This document shows positions 5,362-12,231 of a stretch of DNA of 14,913 bases, one piece after another. The stretch is from CBDUBU01 sp965365465 (GTDB lineage Bacteria > Bacteroidota > Rhodothermia > Rhodothermales > DASSAV01), in contig CBDUBU010000074.1 of NCBI GenBank assembly GCA_965365465.1, positions 1 through 14,913 of the forward strand. The letters run 5' to 3'. The first letter of the stretch is position 1; each line of letters starts with the position of its first letter. Under the pieces are notes generated by a model, which made no database searches, had not been told where the DNA came from, and saw nothing but the letters and a program-made list of their open reading frames with translations. Both the position numbers and the translations under genes were made by a program.

Positions 5362-6690
5362 TCATTCCTTTGCCGCCAGCGTCTCCAGTTGCTGTCGTCC
5401 GCGTTCCAGATATTCCAGCATCCGGCTGACGATTTCCGGATGCTCGCGGGTGTAGCTGAACCGTTCCTGCGGGTCCCGCCGCATATCGTACAGGAGGCCA
5501 GGGGTGTAGTAGCTGCCGGGATTGTTGAAGTTCGGATGCCCGCCCCGGTAGAAAGTCCGGAGCACGAACTTCCAGTCCTGCGCGCGCACTGCTGCAATCT
5601 CGTTGTCGTCGAAGAAGTACAGATACTCGTGCGGGGACTGGCTGCCGCCCTGGAGGACGCTCCAGATGTCCTTGCCATCGAGCGGGCGGCCCGCCGGCAA
5701 GGCGCCGCCCGCCAGTTTCACCAGTGTCGGAAACAGGTCGATGTGCATGGCGATGGCCTCCGAACGCGCGCCGGCAGGTATCTGTCCGGGCCACCGCGCC
5801 ACGAAGGGCACCCGAAAGCCGCCTTCCCAGGCCGACCCCTTGCGTCCGTGCAGGACGCCTGCGCCGCCCTCGAACCAGGGGCCGTTGTCGCTCGTGAAGA
5901 TCACGATCGTATGGTCATCCAGACCGAGGCGTTCCAGGGCGCCCAGGATCTCGCCCATGCCCCAGTCGATGGTTTCCACCACGTCTCCATACAGCCCGGC
6001 CTTCGACTTGCCCTTGAACCTGTCAGACACGTACAACGGCACGTGCGGCATCGTGTGCGGCAGGTAGACGAAAAAGGGCTGGTCCCGGTGCTGTTCGATG
6101 AACTGCACGGCTTCGGCGGTGTACCGCTCGGTCAGCGTCGTCTGGTCTGCCGGCTGTTCGATGATTTCCTCATCCCGCATCAGCGGGATCGGCGGGTCGC
6201 CCCGCTCGGTGTTGTTCATGTCGTTGCTGTAGGGGATGCCGTAGTACATATCGAACCCGTTGCGGGTGGGCAGGTAGGGCGGCAAATGCCCCAGGTGCCA
6301 TTTGCCGATGGCCGCCGTGGCGTAGCCGCGCTCCCTGAGCGCTTCGGCCAGGGTAACTTCCTCCTGCGGGATTCCGGTTTCACTGTAGGGAAAAAGCACT
6401 CCCTTTGCCAGCCCCATCCGGATCGGGTAGCGGCCCGTCATCAGGCCGGCGCGGGCGGGCGTGCAGACGCTGGCTGCCGAGAAATACTGCGTCAGCGCCA
6501 CGCCTTCATCGGCCATGCGGTCCAGGTTCGGCGTGGCGATCAGGTCCGCCCCGTTGAAGCCCACGTCCCCGTAGCCGAGGTCGTCGGCCATGACGAGAAT
6601 GATGTTCGGGGGGCGGTCTGCCTGTTGCGCTTGCAACGGCAGCGCCGTCGCCAGAAAAACACAGAGGAGGGACAGGTTCAGCGTTTTCAT
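5362..6690 (-). CDS. Exported S1-family sulfatase 1 (arylsulfatase-like)
   Basis: Hydrolyses sulfate esters, probably on glycans, in the periplasm or outside. The 442-residue product has a Sec signal (hydrophobic 6-19, cleavage near LQA/QQ at 21). Metal-binding Asp36-Asp37 lie in LVMADDLGYGD. The formylglycine site is SVCTPARAGLMTGR, with Cys76 to be oxidised and Arg80 in place (C-x-P-x-R signature). Lys130 and His132 sit in GKWHLG, His212/His216 in LPHTMPHVP, and Asp268-Asn269 in FTSDNGP. These are the full S1 active-site set. I placed the start at ATG 6690, because the frame continues far upstream into non-signal sequence that overlaps sulfatase 2. It starts 25 bp behind the sulfatase 2 stop, so the pair is an operon. 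Activity needs a maturase (FGE or anSME), which must be encoded elsewhere. The substrate is unknown; the GH43 neighbour suggests a sulfated pentose-containing polysaccharide. Confidence 0.93.
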   Translation of the reverse strand: MKTLNLSLLCVFLATALPLQAQQADRPPNIILVMADDLGYGDVGFNGADLIATPNLDRMADEGVALTQYFSAASVCTPARAGLMTGRYPIRMGLAKGVLFPYSETGIPQEEVTLAEALRERGYATAAIGKWHLGHLPPYLPTRNGFDMYYGIPYSNDMNNTERGDPPIPLMRDEEIIEQPADQTTLTERYTAEAVQFIEQHRDQPFFVYLPHTMPHVPLYVSDRFKGKSKAGLYGDVVETIDWGMGEILGALERLGLDDHTIVIFTSDNGPWFEGGAGVLHGRKGSAWEGGFRVPFVARWPGQIPAGARSEAIAMHIDLFPTLVKLAGGALPAGRPLDGKDIWSVLQGGSQSPHEYLYFFDDNEIAAVRAQDWKFVLRTFYRGGHPNFNNPGSYYTPGLLYDMRRDPQERFSYTREHPEIVSRMLEYLERGRQQLETLAAKE

Positions 6691-6715
6691 CTCTGGTAGA
6701 TCAAGGGTGGAAAAA

Positions 6716-8128
6716 TCAACGGTTGGGCGGCTGCCAGGGCACGGCCCCGCTCTGCTGGATGTGCGCCCGCAGGGCAGCGGCAAGTTCGTCGTAGACGGCC
6801 TGGTTCTGATCCGCGAGGTCGCGTTGCTCCTGCGGGTCCTCCGCCAGGTTGTACAGCCTGAACGGCTCGAACGGGGTGTTCTGGAGCAACTTCCAGTCGC
6901 CGCGCCGCACAGCCCAGATGGTCTGGCCCATGTACCGGTTGTTGCCCTCGCGCCGCACGAAAACCAACGTTCGTTCCGGCAGCGCGGCCCCACCGGTGAG
7001 CGCCGAAAAGAAGCTGCGGCCTTCGATGTAATGCGTCACGCTGATGCCCGCCGCCTCCAGGGTGGTGGGGAAAAGGTCCATCGAAAGCGCCACGAGGTCC
7101 GAGCGGCTGCCCGGCGCGATGCGGGCCGGCCAGACGACCGCTGCCGGGACCTTGATCCCGCCTTCGTACATCTCCTGCTTCGCGCCGCGCAACGGCCCGT
7201 TGCTGGCCCCGGCGCTGTCCTGCCCGCCGTTGTCGCTGGTGAAGACGAGCAGCGTGTTTTCATAGAGGCCCGTTTCCTTCAGCGCCTGCACCACCTGCCC
7301 GATCCCGGCGTCCAGATGCTCGATGAGCGCGACGAGCCGCGCCCGCCGGTCCTCGATGCCCGGCTCACGACCCTTCACCCGGTCGAGCCAGTCGTCCGGC
7401 GGCTGAATGGGCGTGTGCGGCGCGTTGTAGGCAAGGTACAGGAAGAACGGCGCGTTCCACCGCGCCCGCTCCCGGATATAATCGGCGGCGGCGGCAGAAA
7501 ACAGGTCGGTGGCATGGCCTTCCGGGTCGATCTCGGCGTTCTGGTCGCGCATGTAATTGATTCCGAAGCGGCGATGGTCATAGTAGTCGTCCATCATGTC
7601 GTCCAGAAAGCCATAGAACGTGTCGAAGCCGCGTTCGAGGGGCAGGTTGGGCGAGGAGAGGCCGAGGTTCCACTTGCCCACGGCGGCGGTGTGGTAGCCG
7701 CCGCGCTTGAACATCGTGGAGAGCAGCACCGCTTGCGGGTCGAGGTAGCCCCAGGTATCCGCCGCGTGCGTGCGGATCAGGCCCGGCACCCCGACGAGAT
7801 CCGGGTAGCGGCCCGTCAGCAGGGCGGCGCGGGTGGGCGAGCAGACCGGGGAGTTGGCGTAGAAGTTATCGAGCCGCATCCCCGCCGCCATCAAGCCATC
7901 GACGTTCGGTGTTTGCAGGTCCTCCGCGCCGTAGCTGGAGAGGTCGCCGTAGCCCAGGTCATCGACCAGAATGACGACGACGTTCGGGCGCTCCTGCGCC
8001 GAGGCCGGAAGCGCCGCCGCCGGCAGCACGGCTAAAAGTATTGCCGCAGCGAAGCGCCTGCCCTGCCTGTTCCAGAGATGTTTTGCTGCGTTCAGCATGG
8101 CGCAAAGGGTACAGGCGGCGCTTTTCAT
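6716..8128 (-). CDS. Exported S1-family sulfatase 2 with variant active-site motif
   Basis: A second formylglycine-dependent sulfatase of 470 residues. An unusually long N-region (1-25) precedes a hydrophobic core (26-40) and a likely ASA/QE cleavage near residue 44. Asp56-Asp57 lie in ILVDDLGYGD. The maturation site is SPVCSPTRAALLTGR with Cys96 and Arg100. Asp299-Asn300 lie in FTSDNGG and His238 in NAPHTP. The motif usually written GKWHLG reads GKWNLG (151-156), so Asn154 replaces the customary His. The C-terminal subdomain ends with the usual WKLL...LYNLAEDPQEQRDL pattern. Start choice is uncertain. ATG 8128 has GGAG 11 bases upstream. ATG 8098 gives a shorter signal but lies inside a dispersed repeat (8072-8100), so residues 11-19 are repeat-encoded. 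The gene leads the sulfatase operon; its promoter must lie in 8129-8345, where I see no clear consensus. Confidence 0.92.
   Translation of the reverse strand: MKSAACTLCAMLNAAKHLWNRQGRRFAAAILLAVLPAAALPASAQERPNVVVILVDDLGYGDLSSYGAEDLQTPNVDGLMAAGMRLDNFYANSPVCSPTRAALLTGRYPDLVGVPGLIRTHAADTWGYLDPQAVLLSTMFKRGGYHTAAVGKWNLGLSSPNLPLERGFDTFYGFLDDMMDDYYDHRRFGINYMRDQNAEIDPEGHATDLFSAAAADYIRERARWNAPFFLYLAYNAPHTPIQPPDDWLDRVKGREPGIEDRRARLVALIEHLDAGIGQVVQALKETGLYENTLLVFTSDNGGQDSAGASNGPLRGAKQEMYEGGIKVPAAVVWPARIAPGSRSDLVALSMDLFPTTLEAAGISVTHYIEGRSFFSALTGGAALPERTLVFVRREGNNRYMGQTIWAVRRGDWKLLQNTPFEPFRLYNLAEDPQEQRDLADQNQAVYDELAAALRAHIQQSGAVPWQPPNR
8072..8100 (-). repeat. Dispersed repeat family B, overlapping the start of sulfatase 2
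   Basis: On the minus strand this contains CATGCTGAACGCAGC and AAAACATCTCTGG, close to the widespread repeat TCATGCTGA(A/G)CGCAGCGAAGCATCTC. Read in the sulfatase frame it gives MLNAAKHLW; in another frame it gives HAERSKTSL, both typical translations of such repeats. It sits inside the signal-peptide N-region, so it may have inserted next to, or supplied, the start codon. Confidence 0.6.
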
Positions 8129-8139
8129 CAGCAGCGTTG

Positions 8140-8143
8140 CTCC
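8140..8143 (-). promoter_or_regulatory. Possible ribosome binding site of sulfatase 2
   Basis: Reads GGAG on the minus strand, 11 bases before ATG 8128. The spacing is long, but nothing comparable precedes the alternative ATG at 8098. The rest of the spacer 8129-8345 holds a GGGCGC/GCGCCC stem near 8216-8236 and no recognisable gene. Confidence 0.35.
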
Positions 8144-8333
8144 GCACTTTCAGTAGATGGATGCCATTCGTTTCACGGCGAGAGAACCGGCAGCGCCTGT
8201 TCCCGTGACCAACCGGGCGCCCGGAAGAAAGTACGCGCCCTGACTGCGAAGGTCAAGGCTGCAAGCGCCGGGAGGCAGCATGGGGCGCCGAAGCATGGAC
8301 GCATCCTCGAAGTTGAATATCTTCCGGGAAGAA

Positions 8334-8339
8334 AAGGAG
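8334..8339 (+). promoter_or_regulatory. Ribosome binding site of the antitoxin-like gene
   Basis: AAGGAG with a 6-base spacer to ATG 8346. It is the best Shine-Dalgarno in the window and selects 8346 over the upstream in-frame ATGs at 8280 and 8295 and the downstream ATGs at 8388 and 8394. Confidence 0.7.
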
Positions 8340-8345
8340 TCCGCC

Positions 8346-8615
8346 ATGCAACAGGGTCAGGAGACGCCGTTGCAGATCTGCGCAGTCATGGAAATGCAAA
8401 AAATCACTATCCGGGTCACCACTGAGGCGGCTCGTATTTACCAGTCGGCCTCTGATTCGGAGCGCCGAAAACTGGATGCGCTCCTGAGCCTTCAGATCAG
8501 GGAGACGGCGCAGCCTTCGCGTCCACTCAAAGAGGTCATGCGAGATGCTTCCGAAGAGGCCCAGGCCCGTGGTCTGACGCAGGAGCTTCTGAAGGAGATG
8601 CTGGATGAGCCGTAA
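8346..8615 (+). CDS. Small antitoxin-like protein, no partner seen
   Basis: An 89-residue protein with no signal or membrane segment. The core (residues 18-89) runs MQKITIRVTTEAARIYQSAS, a charged helix RRKLDALLSL (40-49), and ends RGLTQELLKEMLDEP (75-89). A strand-helix start followed by a C-terminal GLT.E.L...LDE tail resembles small proteins known from cyanobacteria and Bacteroidota that usually precede a toxin gene, often with overlapping ends. The start at 8346 is chosen for its AAGGAG site; the family's usual length would fit the ATG at 8388 or 8394 (75 or 73 residues). The stop at 8613-8615 overlaps an ATG at 8605, the usual place for a partner start, but that frame (8605-8862) runs into the 3' end of the methyltransferase gene and has no protein-like features. 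The gene may be an orphan remnant of a toxin-antitoxin pair. Family assignment is from remembered resemblance only. Confidence 0.65.
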   Translation: MQQGQETPLQICAVMEMQKITIRVTTEAARIYQSASDSERRKLDALLSLQIRETAQPSRPLKEVMRDASEEAQARGLTQELLKEMLDEP

Positions 8616-8646
8616 ACGAGGAAGAAGGAACTCTCTTCCTGTTGCC

Positions 8647-9441
8647 TTACCTCCAGCAGGGGGGAAGAATCAGCGGTTCCTTTTCCCGAACGTTGTCCTC
8701 ATCCAGAAGGTGAGGATAAGTCTGATGCTTCTGGATGACGGTCCCCCGGTCCTTTCGGAGAAAGGTGCATTCCAGCAAGCGAGGGATTTCCAGATCTTTC
8801 CTTTTGACAGATCCTGCGTCATTGTTGGGGTGGATGTGTACGCAGTGAAAGTTCCGGGATAACTTCCCGGCGGCCACCCTGAAGAGGTTCAGGAAAGTCC
8901 GGTCAAACAGTTTGTCCAGGGTATGGAACTCGATCAGGAGAATCCGAAAGCGTGACAGGAGGGACTCGTCAACTTCACAGAGCACTTCATACTCTGATCC
9001 CTCTATGTCCATTTGTAATATCAAGTCATCCCCGGCGCCGGGAACGTACTTGTCTACCCATGATCCCAGGGTGAAATAGACCTCGTCGTTGAGCGCTCCC
9101 AGAAATTTTTTGTCGAACGCGAACAGATCCGATTCTATCGGAGGCGCACTTACGGAATAATCTGCAAGGAACGATTTTATTCCTCTTCCGGCCAGATCGG
9201 CCTCAAAGGTAGCCGTCTCAGCCACGCCAGGAGAAAAACAGTATCTGATGTTTTCCAGGTCATCCGGGACGAGATAGCCGCCGTCTCCTGAGCCGCCGAT
9301 CCGGATGAGTTCCTTATCTGTAGCAACAGGTTTCAGCAGGGAAATGACTTCTTTGATCTCCTCGTTGGAAGCTGTACGATAAATGCCGATGCCTGCCAGC
9401 AGCAGGGCGTTCTTCACACGTTCAATAAAGGAGGCTGTCAT
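8647..9441 (-). CDS. FkbM-family methyltransferase
   Basis: Predicted SAM-dependent O-methyltransferase of 264 residues, probably methylating a sugar of the polysaccharide built by the upstream genes. The N-terminal part has RIGGSGDGGYLVPDDL (47-62) and CFSPGVAETATFEADLAGRG (68-87), the SAM-fold start typical of FkbM and related (Methyltransf_22-like) proteins. The family's hallmark appears as MDIEGSEYEVL (144-154), followed by LLIEFHTLD (168-176) and VHIHPNN (201-207). It is cytoplasmic, with no signal. It starts at ATG 9441, 36 bp behind the glycosyltransferase stop, so it is likely the last gene of the operon. It converges on the antitoxin-like gene with a 31-bp gap. Three sampled 60-base lines give 43-50 % GC, against about 72 % in a sampled line of the adjacent glycosyltransferase, which suggests separate acquisition. 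Confidence 0.85.
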   Translation of the reverse strand: MTASFIERVKNALLLAGIGIYRTASNEEIKEVISLLKPVATDKELIRIGGSGDGGYLVPDDLENIRYCFSPGVAETATFEADLAGRGIKSFLADYSVSAPPIESDLFAFDKKFLGALNDEVYFTLGSWVDKYVPGAGDDLILQMDIEGSEYEVLCEVDESLLSRFRILLIEFHTLDKLFDRTFLNLFRVAAGKLSRNFHCVHIHPNNDAGSVKRKDLEIPRLLECTFLRKDRGTVIQKHQTYPHLLDEDNVREKEPLILPPCWR

Positions 9442-9477
9442 TTTTCAATCTTCTGTTGTTCAGGTGCGTCTGTATCC

Positions 9478-10704
9478 TCAGAGGGCGCCCAGCGCAGAAA
9501 ATACGGCTTCGGCATACCGTTCCGCCGTGTTTTCCGAGGCGAAACGCGCCGCTTCGTCGGCGGCGAAGCCGAAAGACGACGGATCGGCGAGAAAATCATG
9601 CACCGCTTCCGCAATGGCCTGCGGTGAGGTTGAATCTACGGCGCGTCCGAGCCTGCGCACGCGAATATGCCTGCCGACCAGCCCGTAGTCGGAGCCGAGC
9701 ACGGGCTTCTGCGCCGTTGCCGCCCGGACGAGCACGTTGCTGGAACCCACATGTTGCTGGTAGGGCAGGAGCACAAGGTCGGAGGCCCGGACCATTGCCT
9801 GAATCTCGTCATCGTCCACGAACCGATCGTCGAGAACCACCTGAACGCGGGTGGTTTGCCGCACCTGGTCGAGGAGGGCCAGGGCCTGCGTGCGCTCGCT
9901 GTCCTGAATCCGCCCGGCCAGGATCAGGCAGAACCGGCGCTGCGCCCCTTCCGGCAGCAAGGGCATTGCTTCGAGCAGCCGGAAAAGTCCCTTCCGGCTG
10001 TTGAGCACGCCGAACAGCAATCCTGCCTTGCGGCCCGGTTCGACCTTCCATCGTGCGTGCATTTCCGTACGGGTCATGCCGTTATCCAGCAGTTCTACCC
10101 CGTCGGGCAGCGCGACCACACGCGCGGCGTCCGTCAGACGCGCTGCGTAAGGGACGGCGTACGGGTCCAGGCAAAACAGGGTCTTGAAGTGGGGATTGCG
10201 CAGCGCCGCTTTCAGGAGCAGGGCTTTGGCAAAGCGTTTGACTCTTTCTTCAGGGTGCGGCGGGGTTTCGTCGTACAGGTGGGCGTGCAGCGTGGCGCGG
10301 AAGTACAGGCCCGCCAGCGATACCGGAAAGCCGAACCGCAGGTTCGTGACCAGCGGAAGCAGGGCGTGATCGAGGTACATGAACAGGCAGTGGTCCGGCC
10401 TGAGCCGGGAAGCGTACCGGTGCAGCAGTCGTCCGTGCTCGAAATGGGCGCGCAGGGCCTGAAAAGGACGGGAGCGCTGCACCTGCACCGTTTCCTCGAT
10501 CCGGATGATGCGCACGTTGCGACCGCCCTGCCGCGCCGCCAGTTCGGACACCGAGGGGTATTTGCTCAAAAACTGCCCGGACAGCACGAGGTCCAGTTGG
10601 CCCTGCACGTCGTGTTCGATCCAGTAGGAAAGAAGCTGGCGCACGAACAGCCCCTGGTGCCCTCCGGCGTACAGTTCAAAGAGGAGGATATGAGGGTGCG
10701 GCAT
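9478..10704 (-). CDS. Glycosyltransferase, GT-B fold, GT4-like
   Basis: Transfers a sugar from a nucleotide donor to a growing glycan at the cytoplasmic side of the membrane. The product has 408 residues. The N-terminal Rossmann half opens HILLFELYAGGHQGLFVRQL (5-24), with the acceptor-side glycine loop. The C-terminal half begins near 224 with LLFGVLNSRKGLFRLLEAM (229-247). It continues with a strand ending LILAGR (260-265) and the donor-site region DDDEIQAMVRASDLVLLPY (297-315), then VGSSNVLVRAATAQKPVLGS (319-338). The usual GT4 E-x7-E motif is not clearly present: GSSNVLVRAA stands where its first Glu is expected. The gene starts 6 bp after the flippase stop, which indicates one operon. 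The N-terminus and length fit a complete gene. Sugar and linkage cannot be predicted. Confidence 0.87.
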   Translation of the reverse strand: MPHPHILLFELYAGGHQGLFVRQLLSYWIEHDVQGQLDLVLSGQFLSKYPSVSELAARQGGRNVRIIRIEETVQVQRSRPFQALRAHFEHGRLLHRYASRLRPDHCLFMYLDHALLPLVTNLRFGFPVSLAGLYFRATLHAHLYDETPPHPEERVKRFAKALLLKAALRNPHFKTLFCLDPYAVPYAARLTDAARVVALPDGVELLDNGMTRTEMHARWKVEPGRKAGLLFGVLNSRKGLFRLLEAMPLLPEGAQRRFCLILAGRIQDSERTQALALLDQVRQTTRVQVVLDDRFVDDDEIQAMVRASDLVLLPYQQHVGSSNVLVRAATAQKPVLGSDYGLVGRHIRVRRLGRAVDSTSPQAIAEAVHDFLADPSSFGFAADEAARFASENTAERYAEAVFSALGAL

Positions 10705-10710
10705 GGCGAT

Positions 10711-12231
10711 TCAGGAACCGGAGGGTTCGGCTTTTTGAAACAGGGAATGCGTCACCCATTGCTGAAGCTGGAGGCGCAGCGGATGCCGCCAGACCGGCAG
10801 GAAGACGACCGTGAGGTAAGCGGCTATTTGCAGCAAGGCCAACAGGGCAGGAGGCACGGCCTCCTTCAACTGCGCATATAGCAGAATCGACAACCCCATG
10901 CCGGCCAGGCCGGCAGCGCCTACGCCCAGGCTTTGCCGTTGCAACAGTTCTCCGGCGCGGATGCCGTAGTCACGATGGTAAGCCAGCAGAATGAGGAGGC
11001 TGCCCGCCGCCAGTGCCACGACGAACCCGACGACCACGCCCGCAGCGCCGAAGAGCAGCCCCAGCCCGCCTCCCAGCGCCACGTTCAGCACGCCGATTGC
11101 GGCGTGGCCGCGCACGTTCCAGCGCAATTCGCCGACGCCCAGGTACCCGAAGTAGGCAGGGTTCGTCAGGATGTTCAGAAACCATCCGAGAAACAGCAGC
11201 ACGCCGGAGACGACGAACAACGGCTCATAGGCGCCGATCCACAGCCGGGAGATGACCGGCGTGAGAGAGATCATCAGCGGCAGAAACGGCGCGACGAGGA
11301 AAACCAGCAGCCGGAAAGACTTCCTGTAGACCTCCTGCACCTGCCCTGCATCCGTCTCCTGAAGGTGCGCGATAGCGGGAACAATGGACTGGTGCGCCGT
11401 GACGAGCAGCGCCCTGAGCTGCATCACCATCTTGTTCGCCATCTCGAAGAAAAAGACGGCCCCTACGCCTCCGAACCGGGAGAACAAGGCTTTCGTGACC
11501 GGTTCGAGCAGCATGGCCCAGAAGGACATCACCTGGAAGTTTATCCCATAGCGGAACATCTCTTTAAAGGCAGCCCGGCTCCACCGGAAGGGAACAACGG
11601 GGAGCGAGGGCAGCAGGCGTTTCAGCATGATCCACGCCGCCGCGAGCAGCAGCGCGGCCTGAAGCGCCTGCGCCTGCGCCAGCCCGATCAGCCCGCGTTC
11701 CGGGACCAGCAGCAGCGTCAGGCCCAGATAAACCACCGCGCCGGCCATGATGAGCAGGTTGCGCAGGTACACCCGGTGCGTCCCGTCGATGCAGGACTGG
11801 AGCACCCCGGCCAGCGACGAAAGCCAGAAAGAGAGCAGGGCATACGGCAGCACGGCAAGCGCATCCGGGATTCGAGCCTCCGGCTTCACCACCACCCGCA
11901 GAAAACCCTGAAAAGCCGGATAAAGGGCCAGCAGCACGACCAGTAAAAAGCCGGCCACCGACAGAACGGAGGTTTGAACGACCTCCAGCACCCGATCCCG
12001 GTCGCCGCGCGCGAGGTACTGCGAGACGAACTTCACGGCGCCGCCGGCCATTCCGAGGCTCGCAATGCTGCTGGCGGAAGTCCACGAAAGCACGAGCGCC
12101 CACACGCCGGCCTGTTCCTCTCCGATAACCTCGAGCAGGTACCGGTAGAGCACGAGCAGGACGGCGGCATTGACGACGACCTGGACGGCCGAGGCCGTCG
12201 CGTTGATCAGCACGCGGCGATTCCCGGTCAT
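10711..12231 (-). CDS. Polysaccharide flippase, Wzx/MATE-like
   Basis: Inner-membrane protein of 506 residues with about 12-14 hydrophobic segments, fitting the oligosaccharide flippase (MurJ/Wzx/MATE) superfamily that moves lipid-linked repeat units to the periplasm. Characteristic stretches are the N-terminal MTGNRRVLINATASAVQVVV, followed by an Ala/Val-rich first helix, SMAGGAVKF-type Gly-rich loops early on, and FRYGINFQVMSFWAMLLEP near the middle, where the second bundle starts. The start is ATG 12231: it forms an ATGA overlap with the stop of the polymerase gene, while the frame upstream of it is an Arg/Pro/His-rich shadow of that gene. The overlap implies translational coupling. The C-terminus is cytoplasmic and basic (HPLRLQLQQW). 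Lipid II flippase is a remote alternative; the neighbours favour an exopolysaccharide or O-antigen role. Confidence 0.88.
   Translation of the reverse strand: MTGNRRVLINATASAVQVVVNAAVLLVLYRYLLEVIGEEQAGVWALVLSWTSASSIASLGMAGGAVKFVSQYLARGDRDRVLEVVQTSVLSVAGFLLVVLLALYPAFQGFLRVVVKPEARIPDALAVLPYALLSFWLSSLAGVLQSCIDGTHRVYLRNLLIMAGAVVYLGLTLLLVPERGLIGLAQAQALQAALLLAAAWIMLKRLLPSLPVVPFRWSRAAFKEMFRYGINFQVMSFWAMLLEPVTKALFSRFGGVGAVFFFEMANKMVMQLRALLVTAHQSIVPAIAHLQETDAGQVQEVYRKSFRLLVFLVAPFLPLMISLTPVISRLWIGAYEPLFVVSGVLLFLGWFLNILTNPAYFGYLGVGELRWNVRGHAAIGVLNVALGGGLGLLFGAAGVVVGFVVALAAGSLLILLAYHRDYGIRAGELLQRQSLGVGAAGLAGMGLSILLYAQLKEAVPPALLALLQIAAYLTVVFLPVWRHPLRLQLQQWVTHSLFQKAEPSGS

Noticed and set aside
4266..5678. 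Long minus-strand open frame of 470 codons across the GH43 gene
   Set aside because: It is antisense to GH43, which has a full catalytic triad and a signal peptide. The frame has no family features and is explained by high-GC third positions.
5020..8035. Long plus-strand open frames of 559 and 481 codons opposite the two sulfatases
   Set aside because: They mirror the sulfatase genes, are Arg/His/Val/Gln-rich and contain no recognisable motif.
8605..8862. Plus-strand open frame overlapping the antitoxin-like stop, considered as its toxin
   Set aside because: No PIN, RelE or other toxin features; most of it is antisense to the 3' end of the FkbM-type methyltransferase gene.
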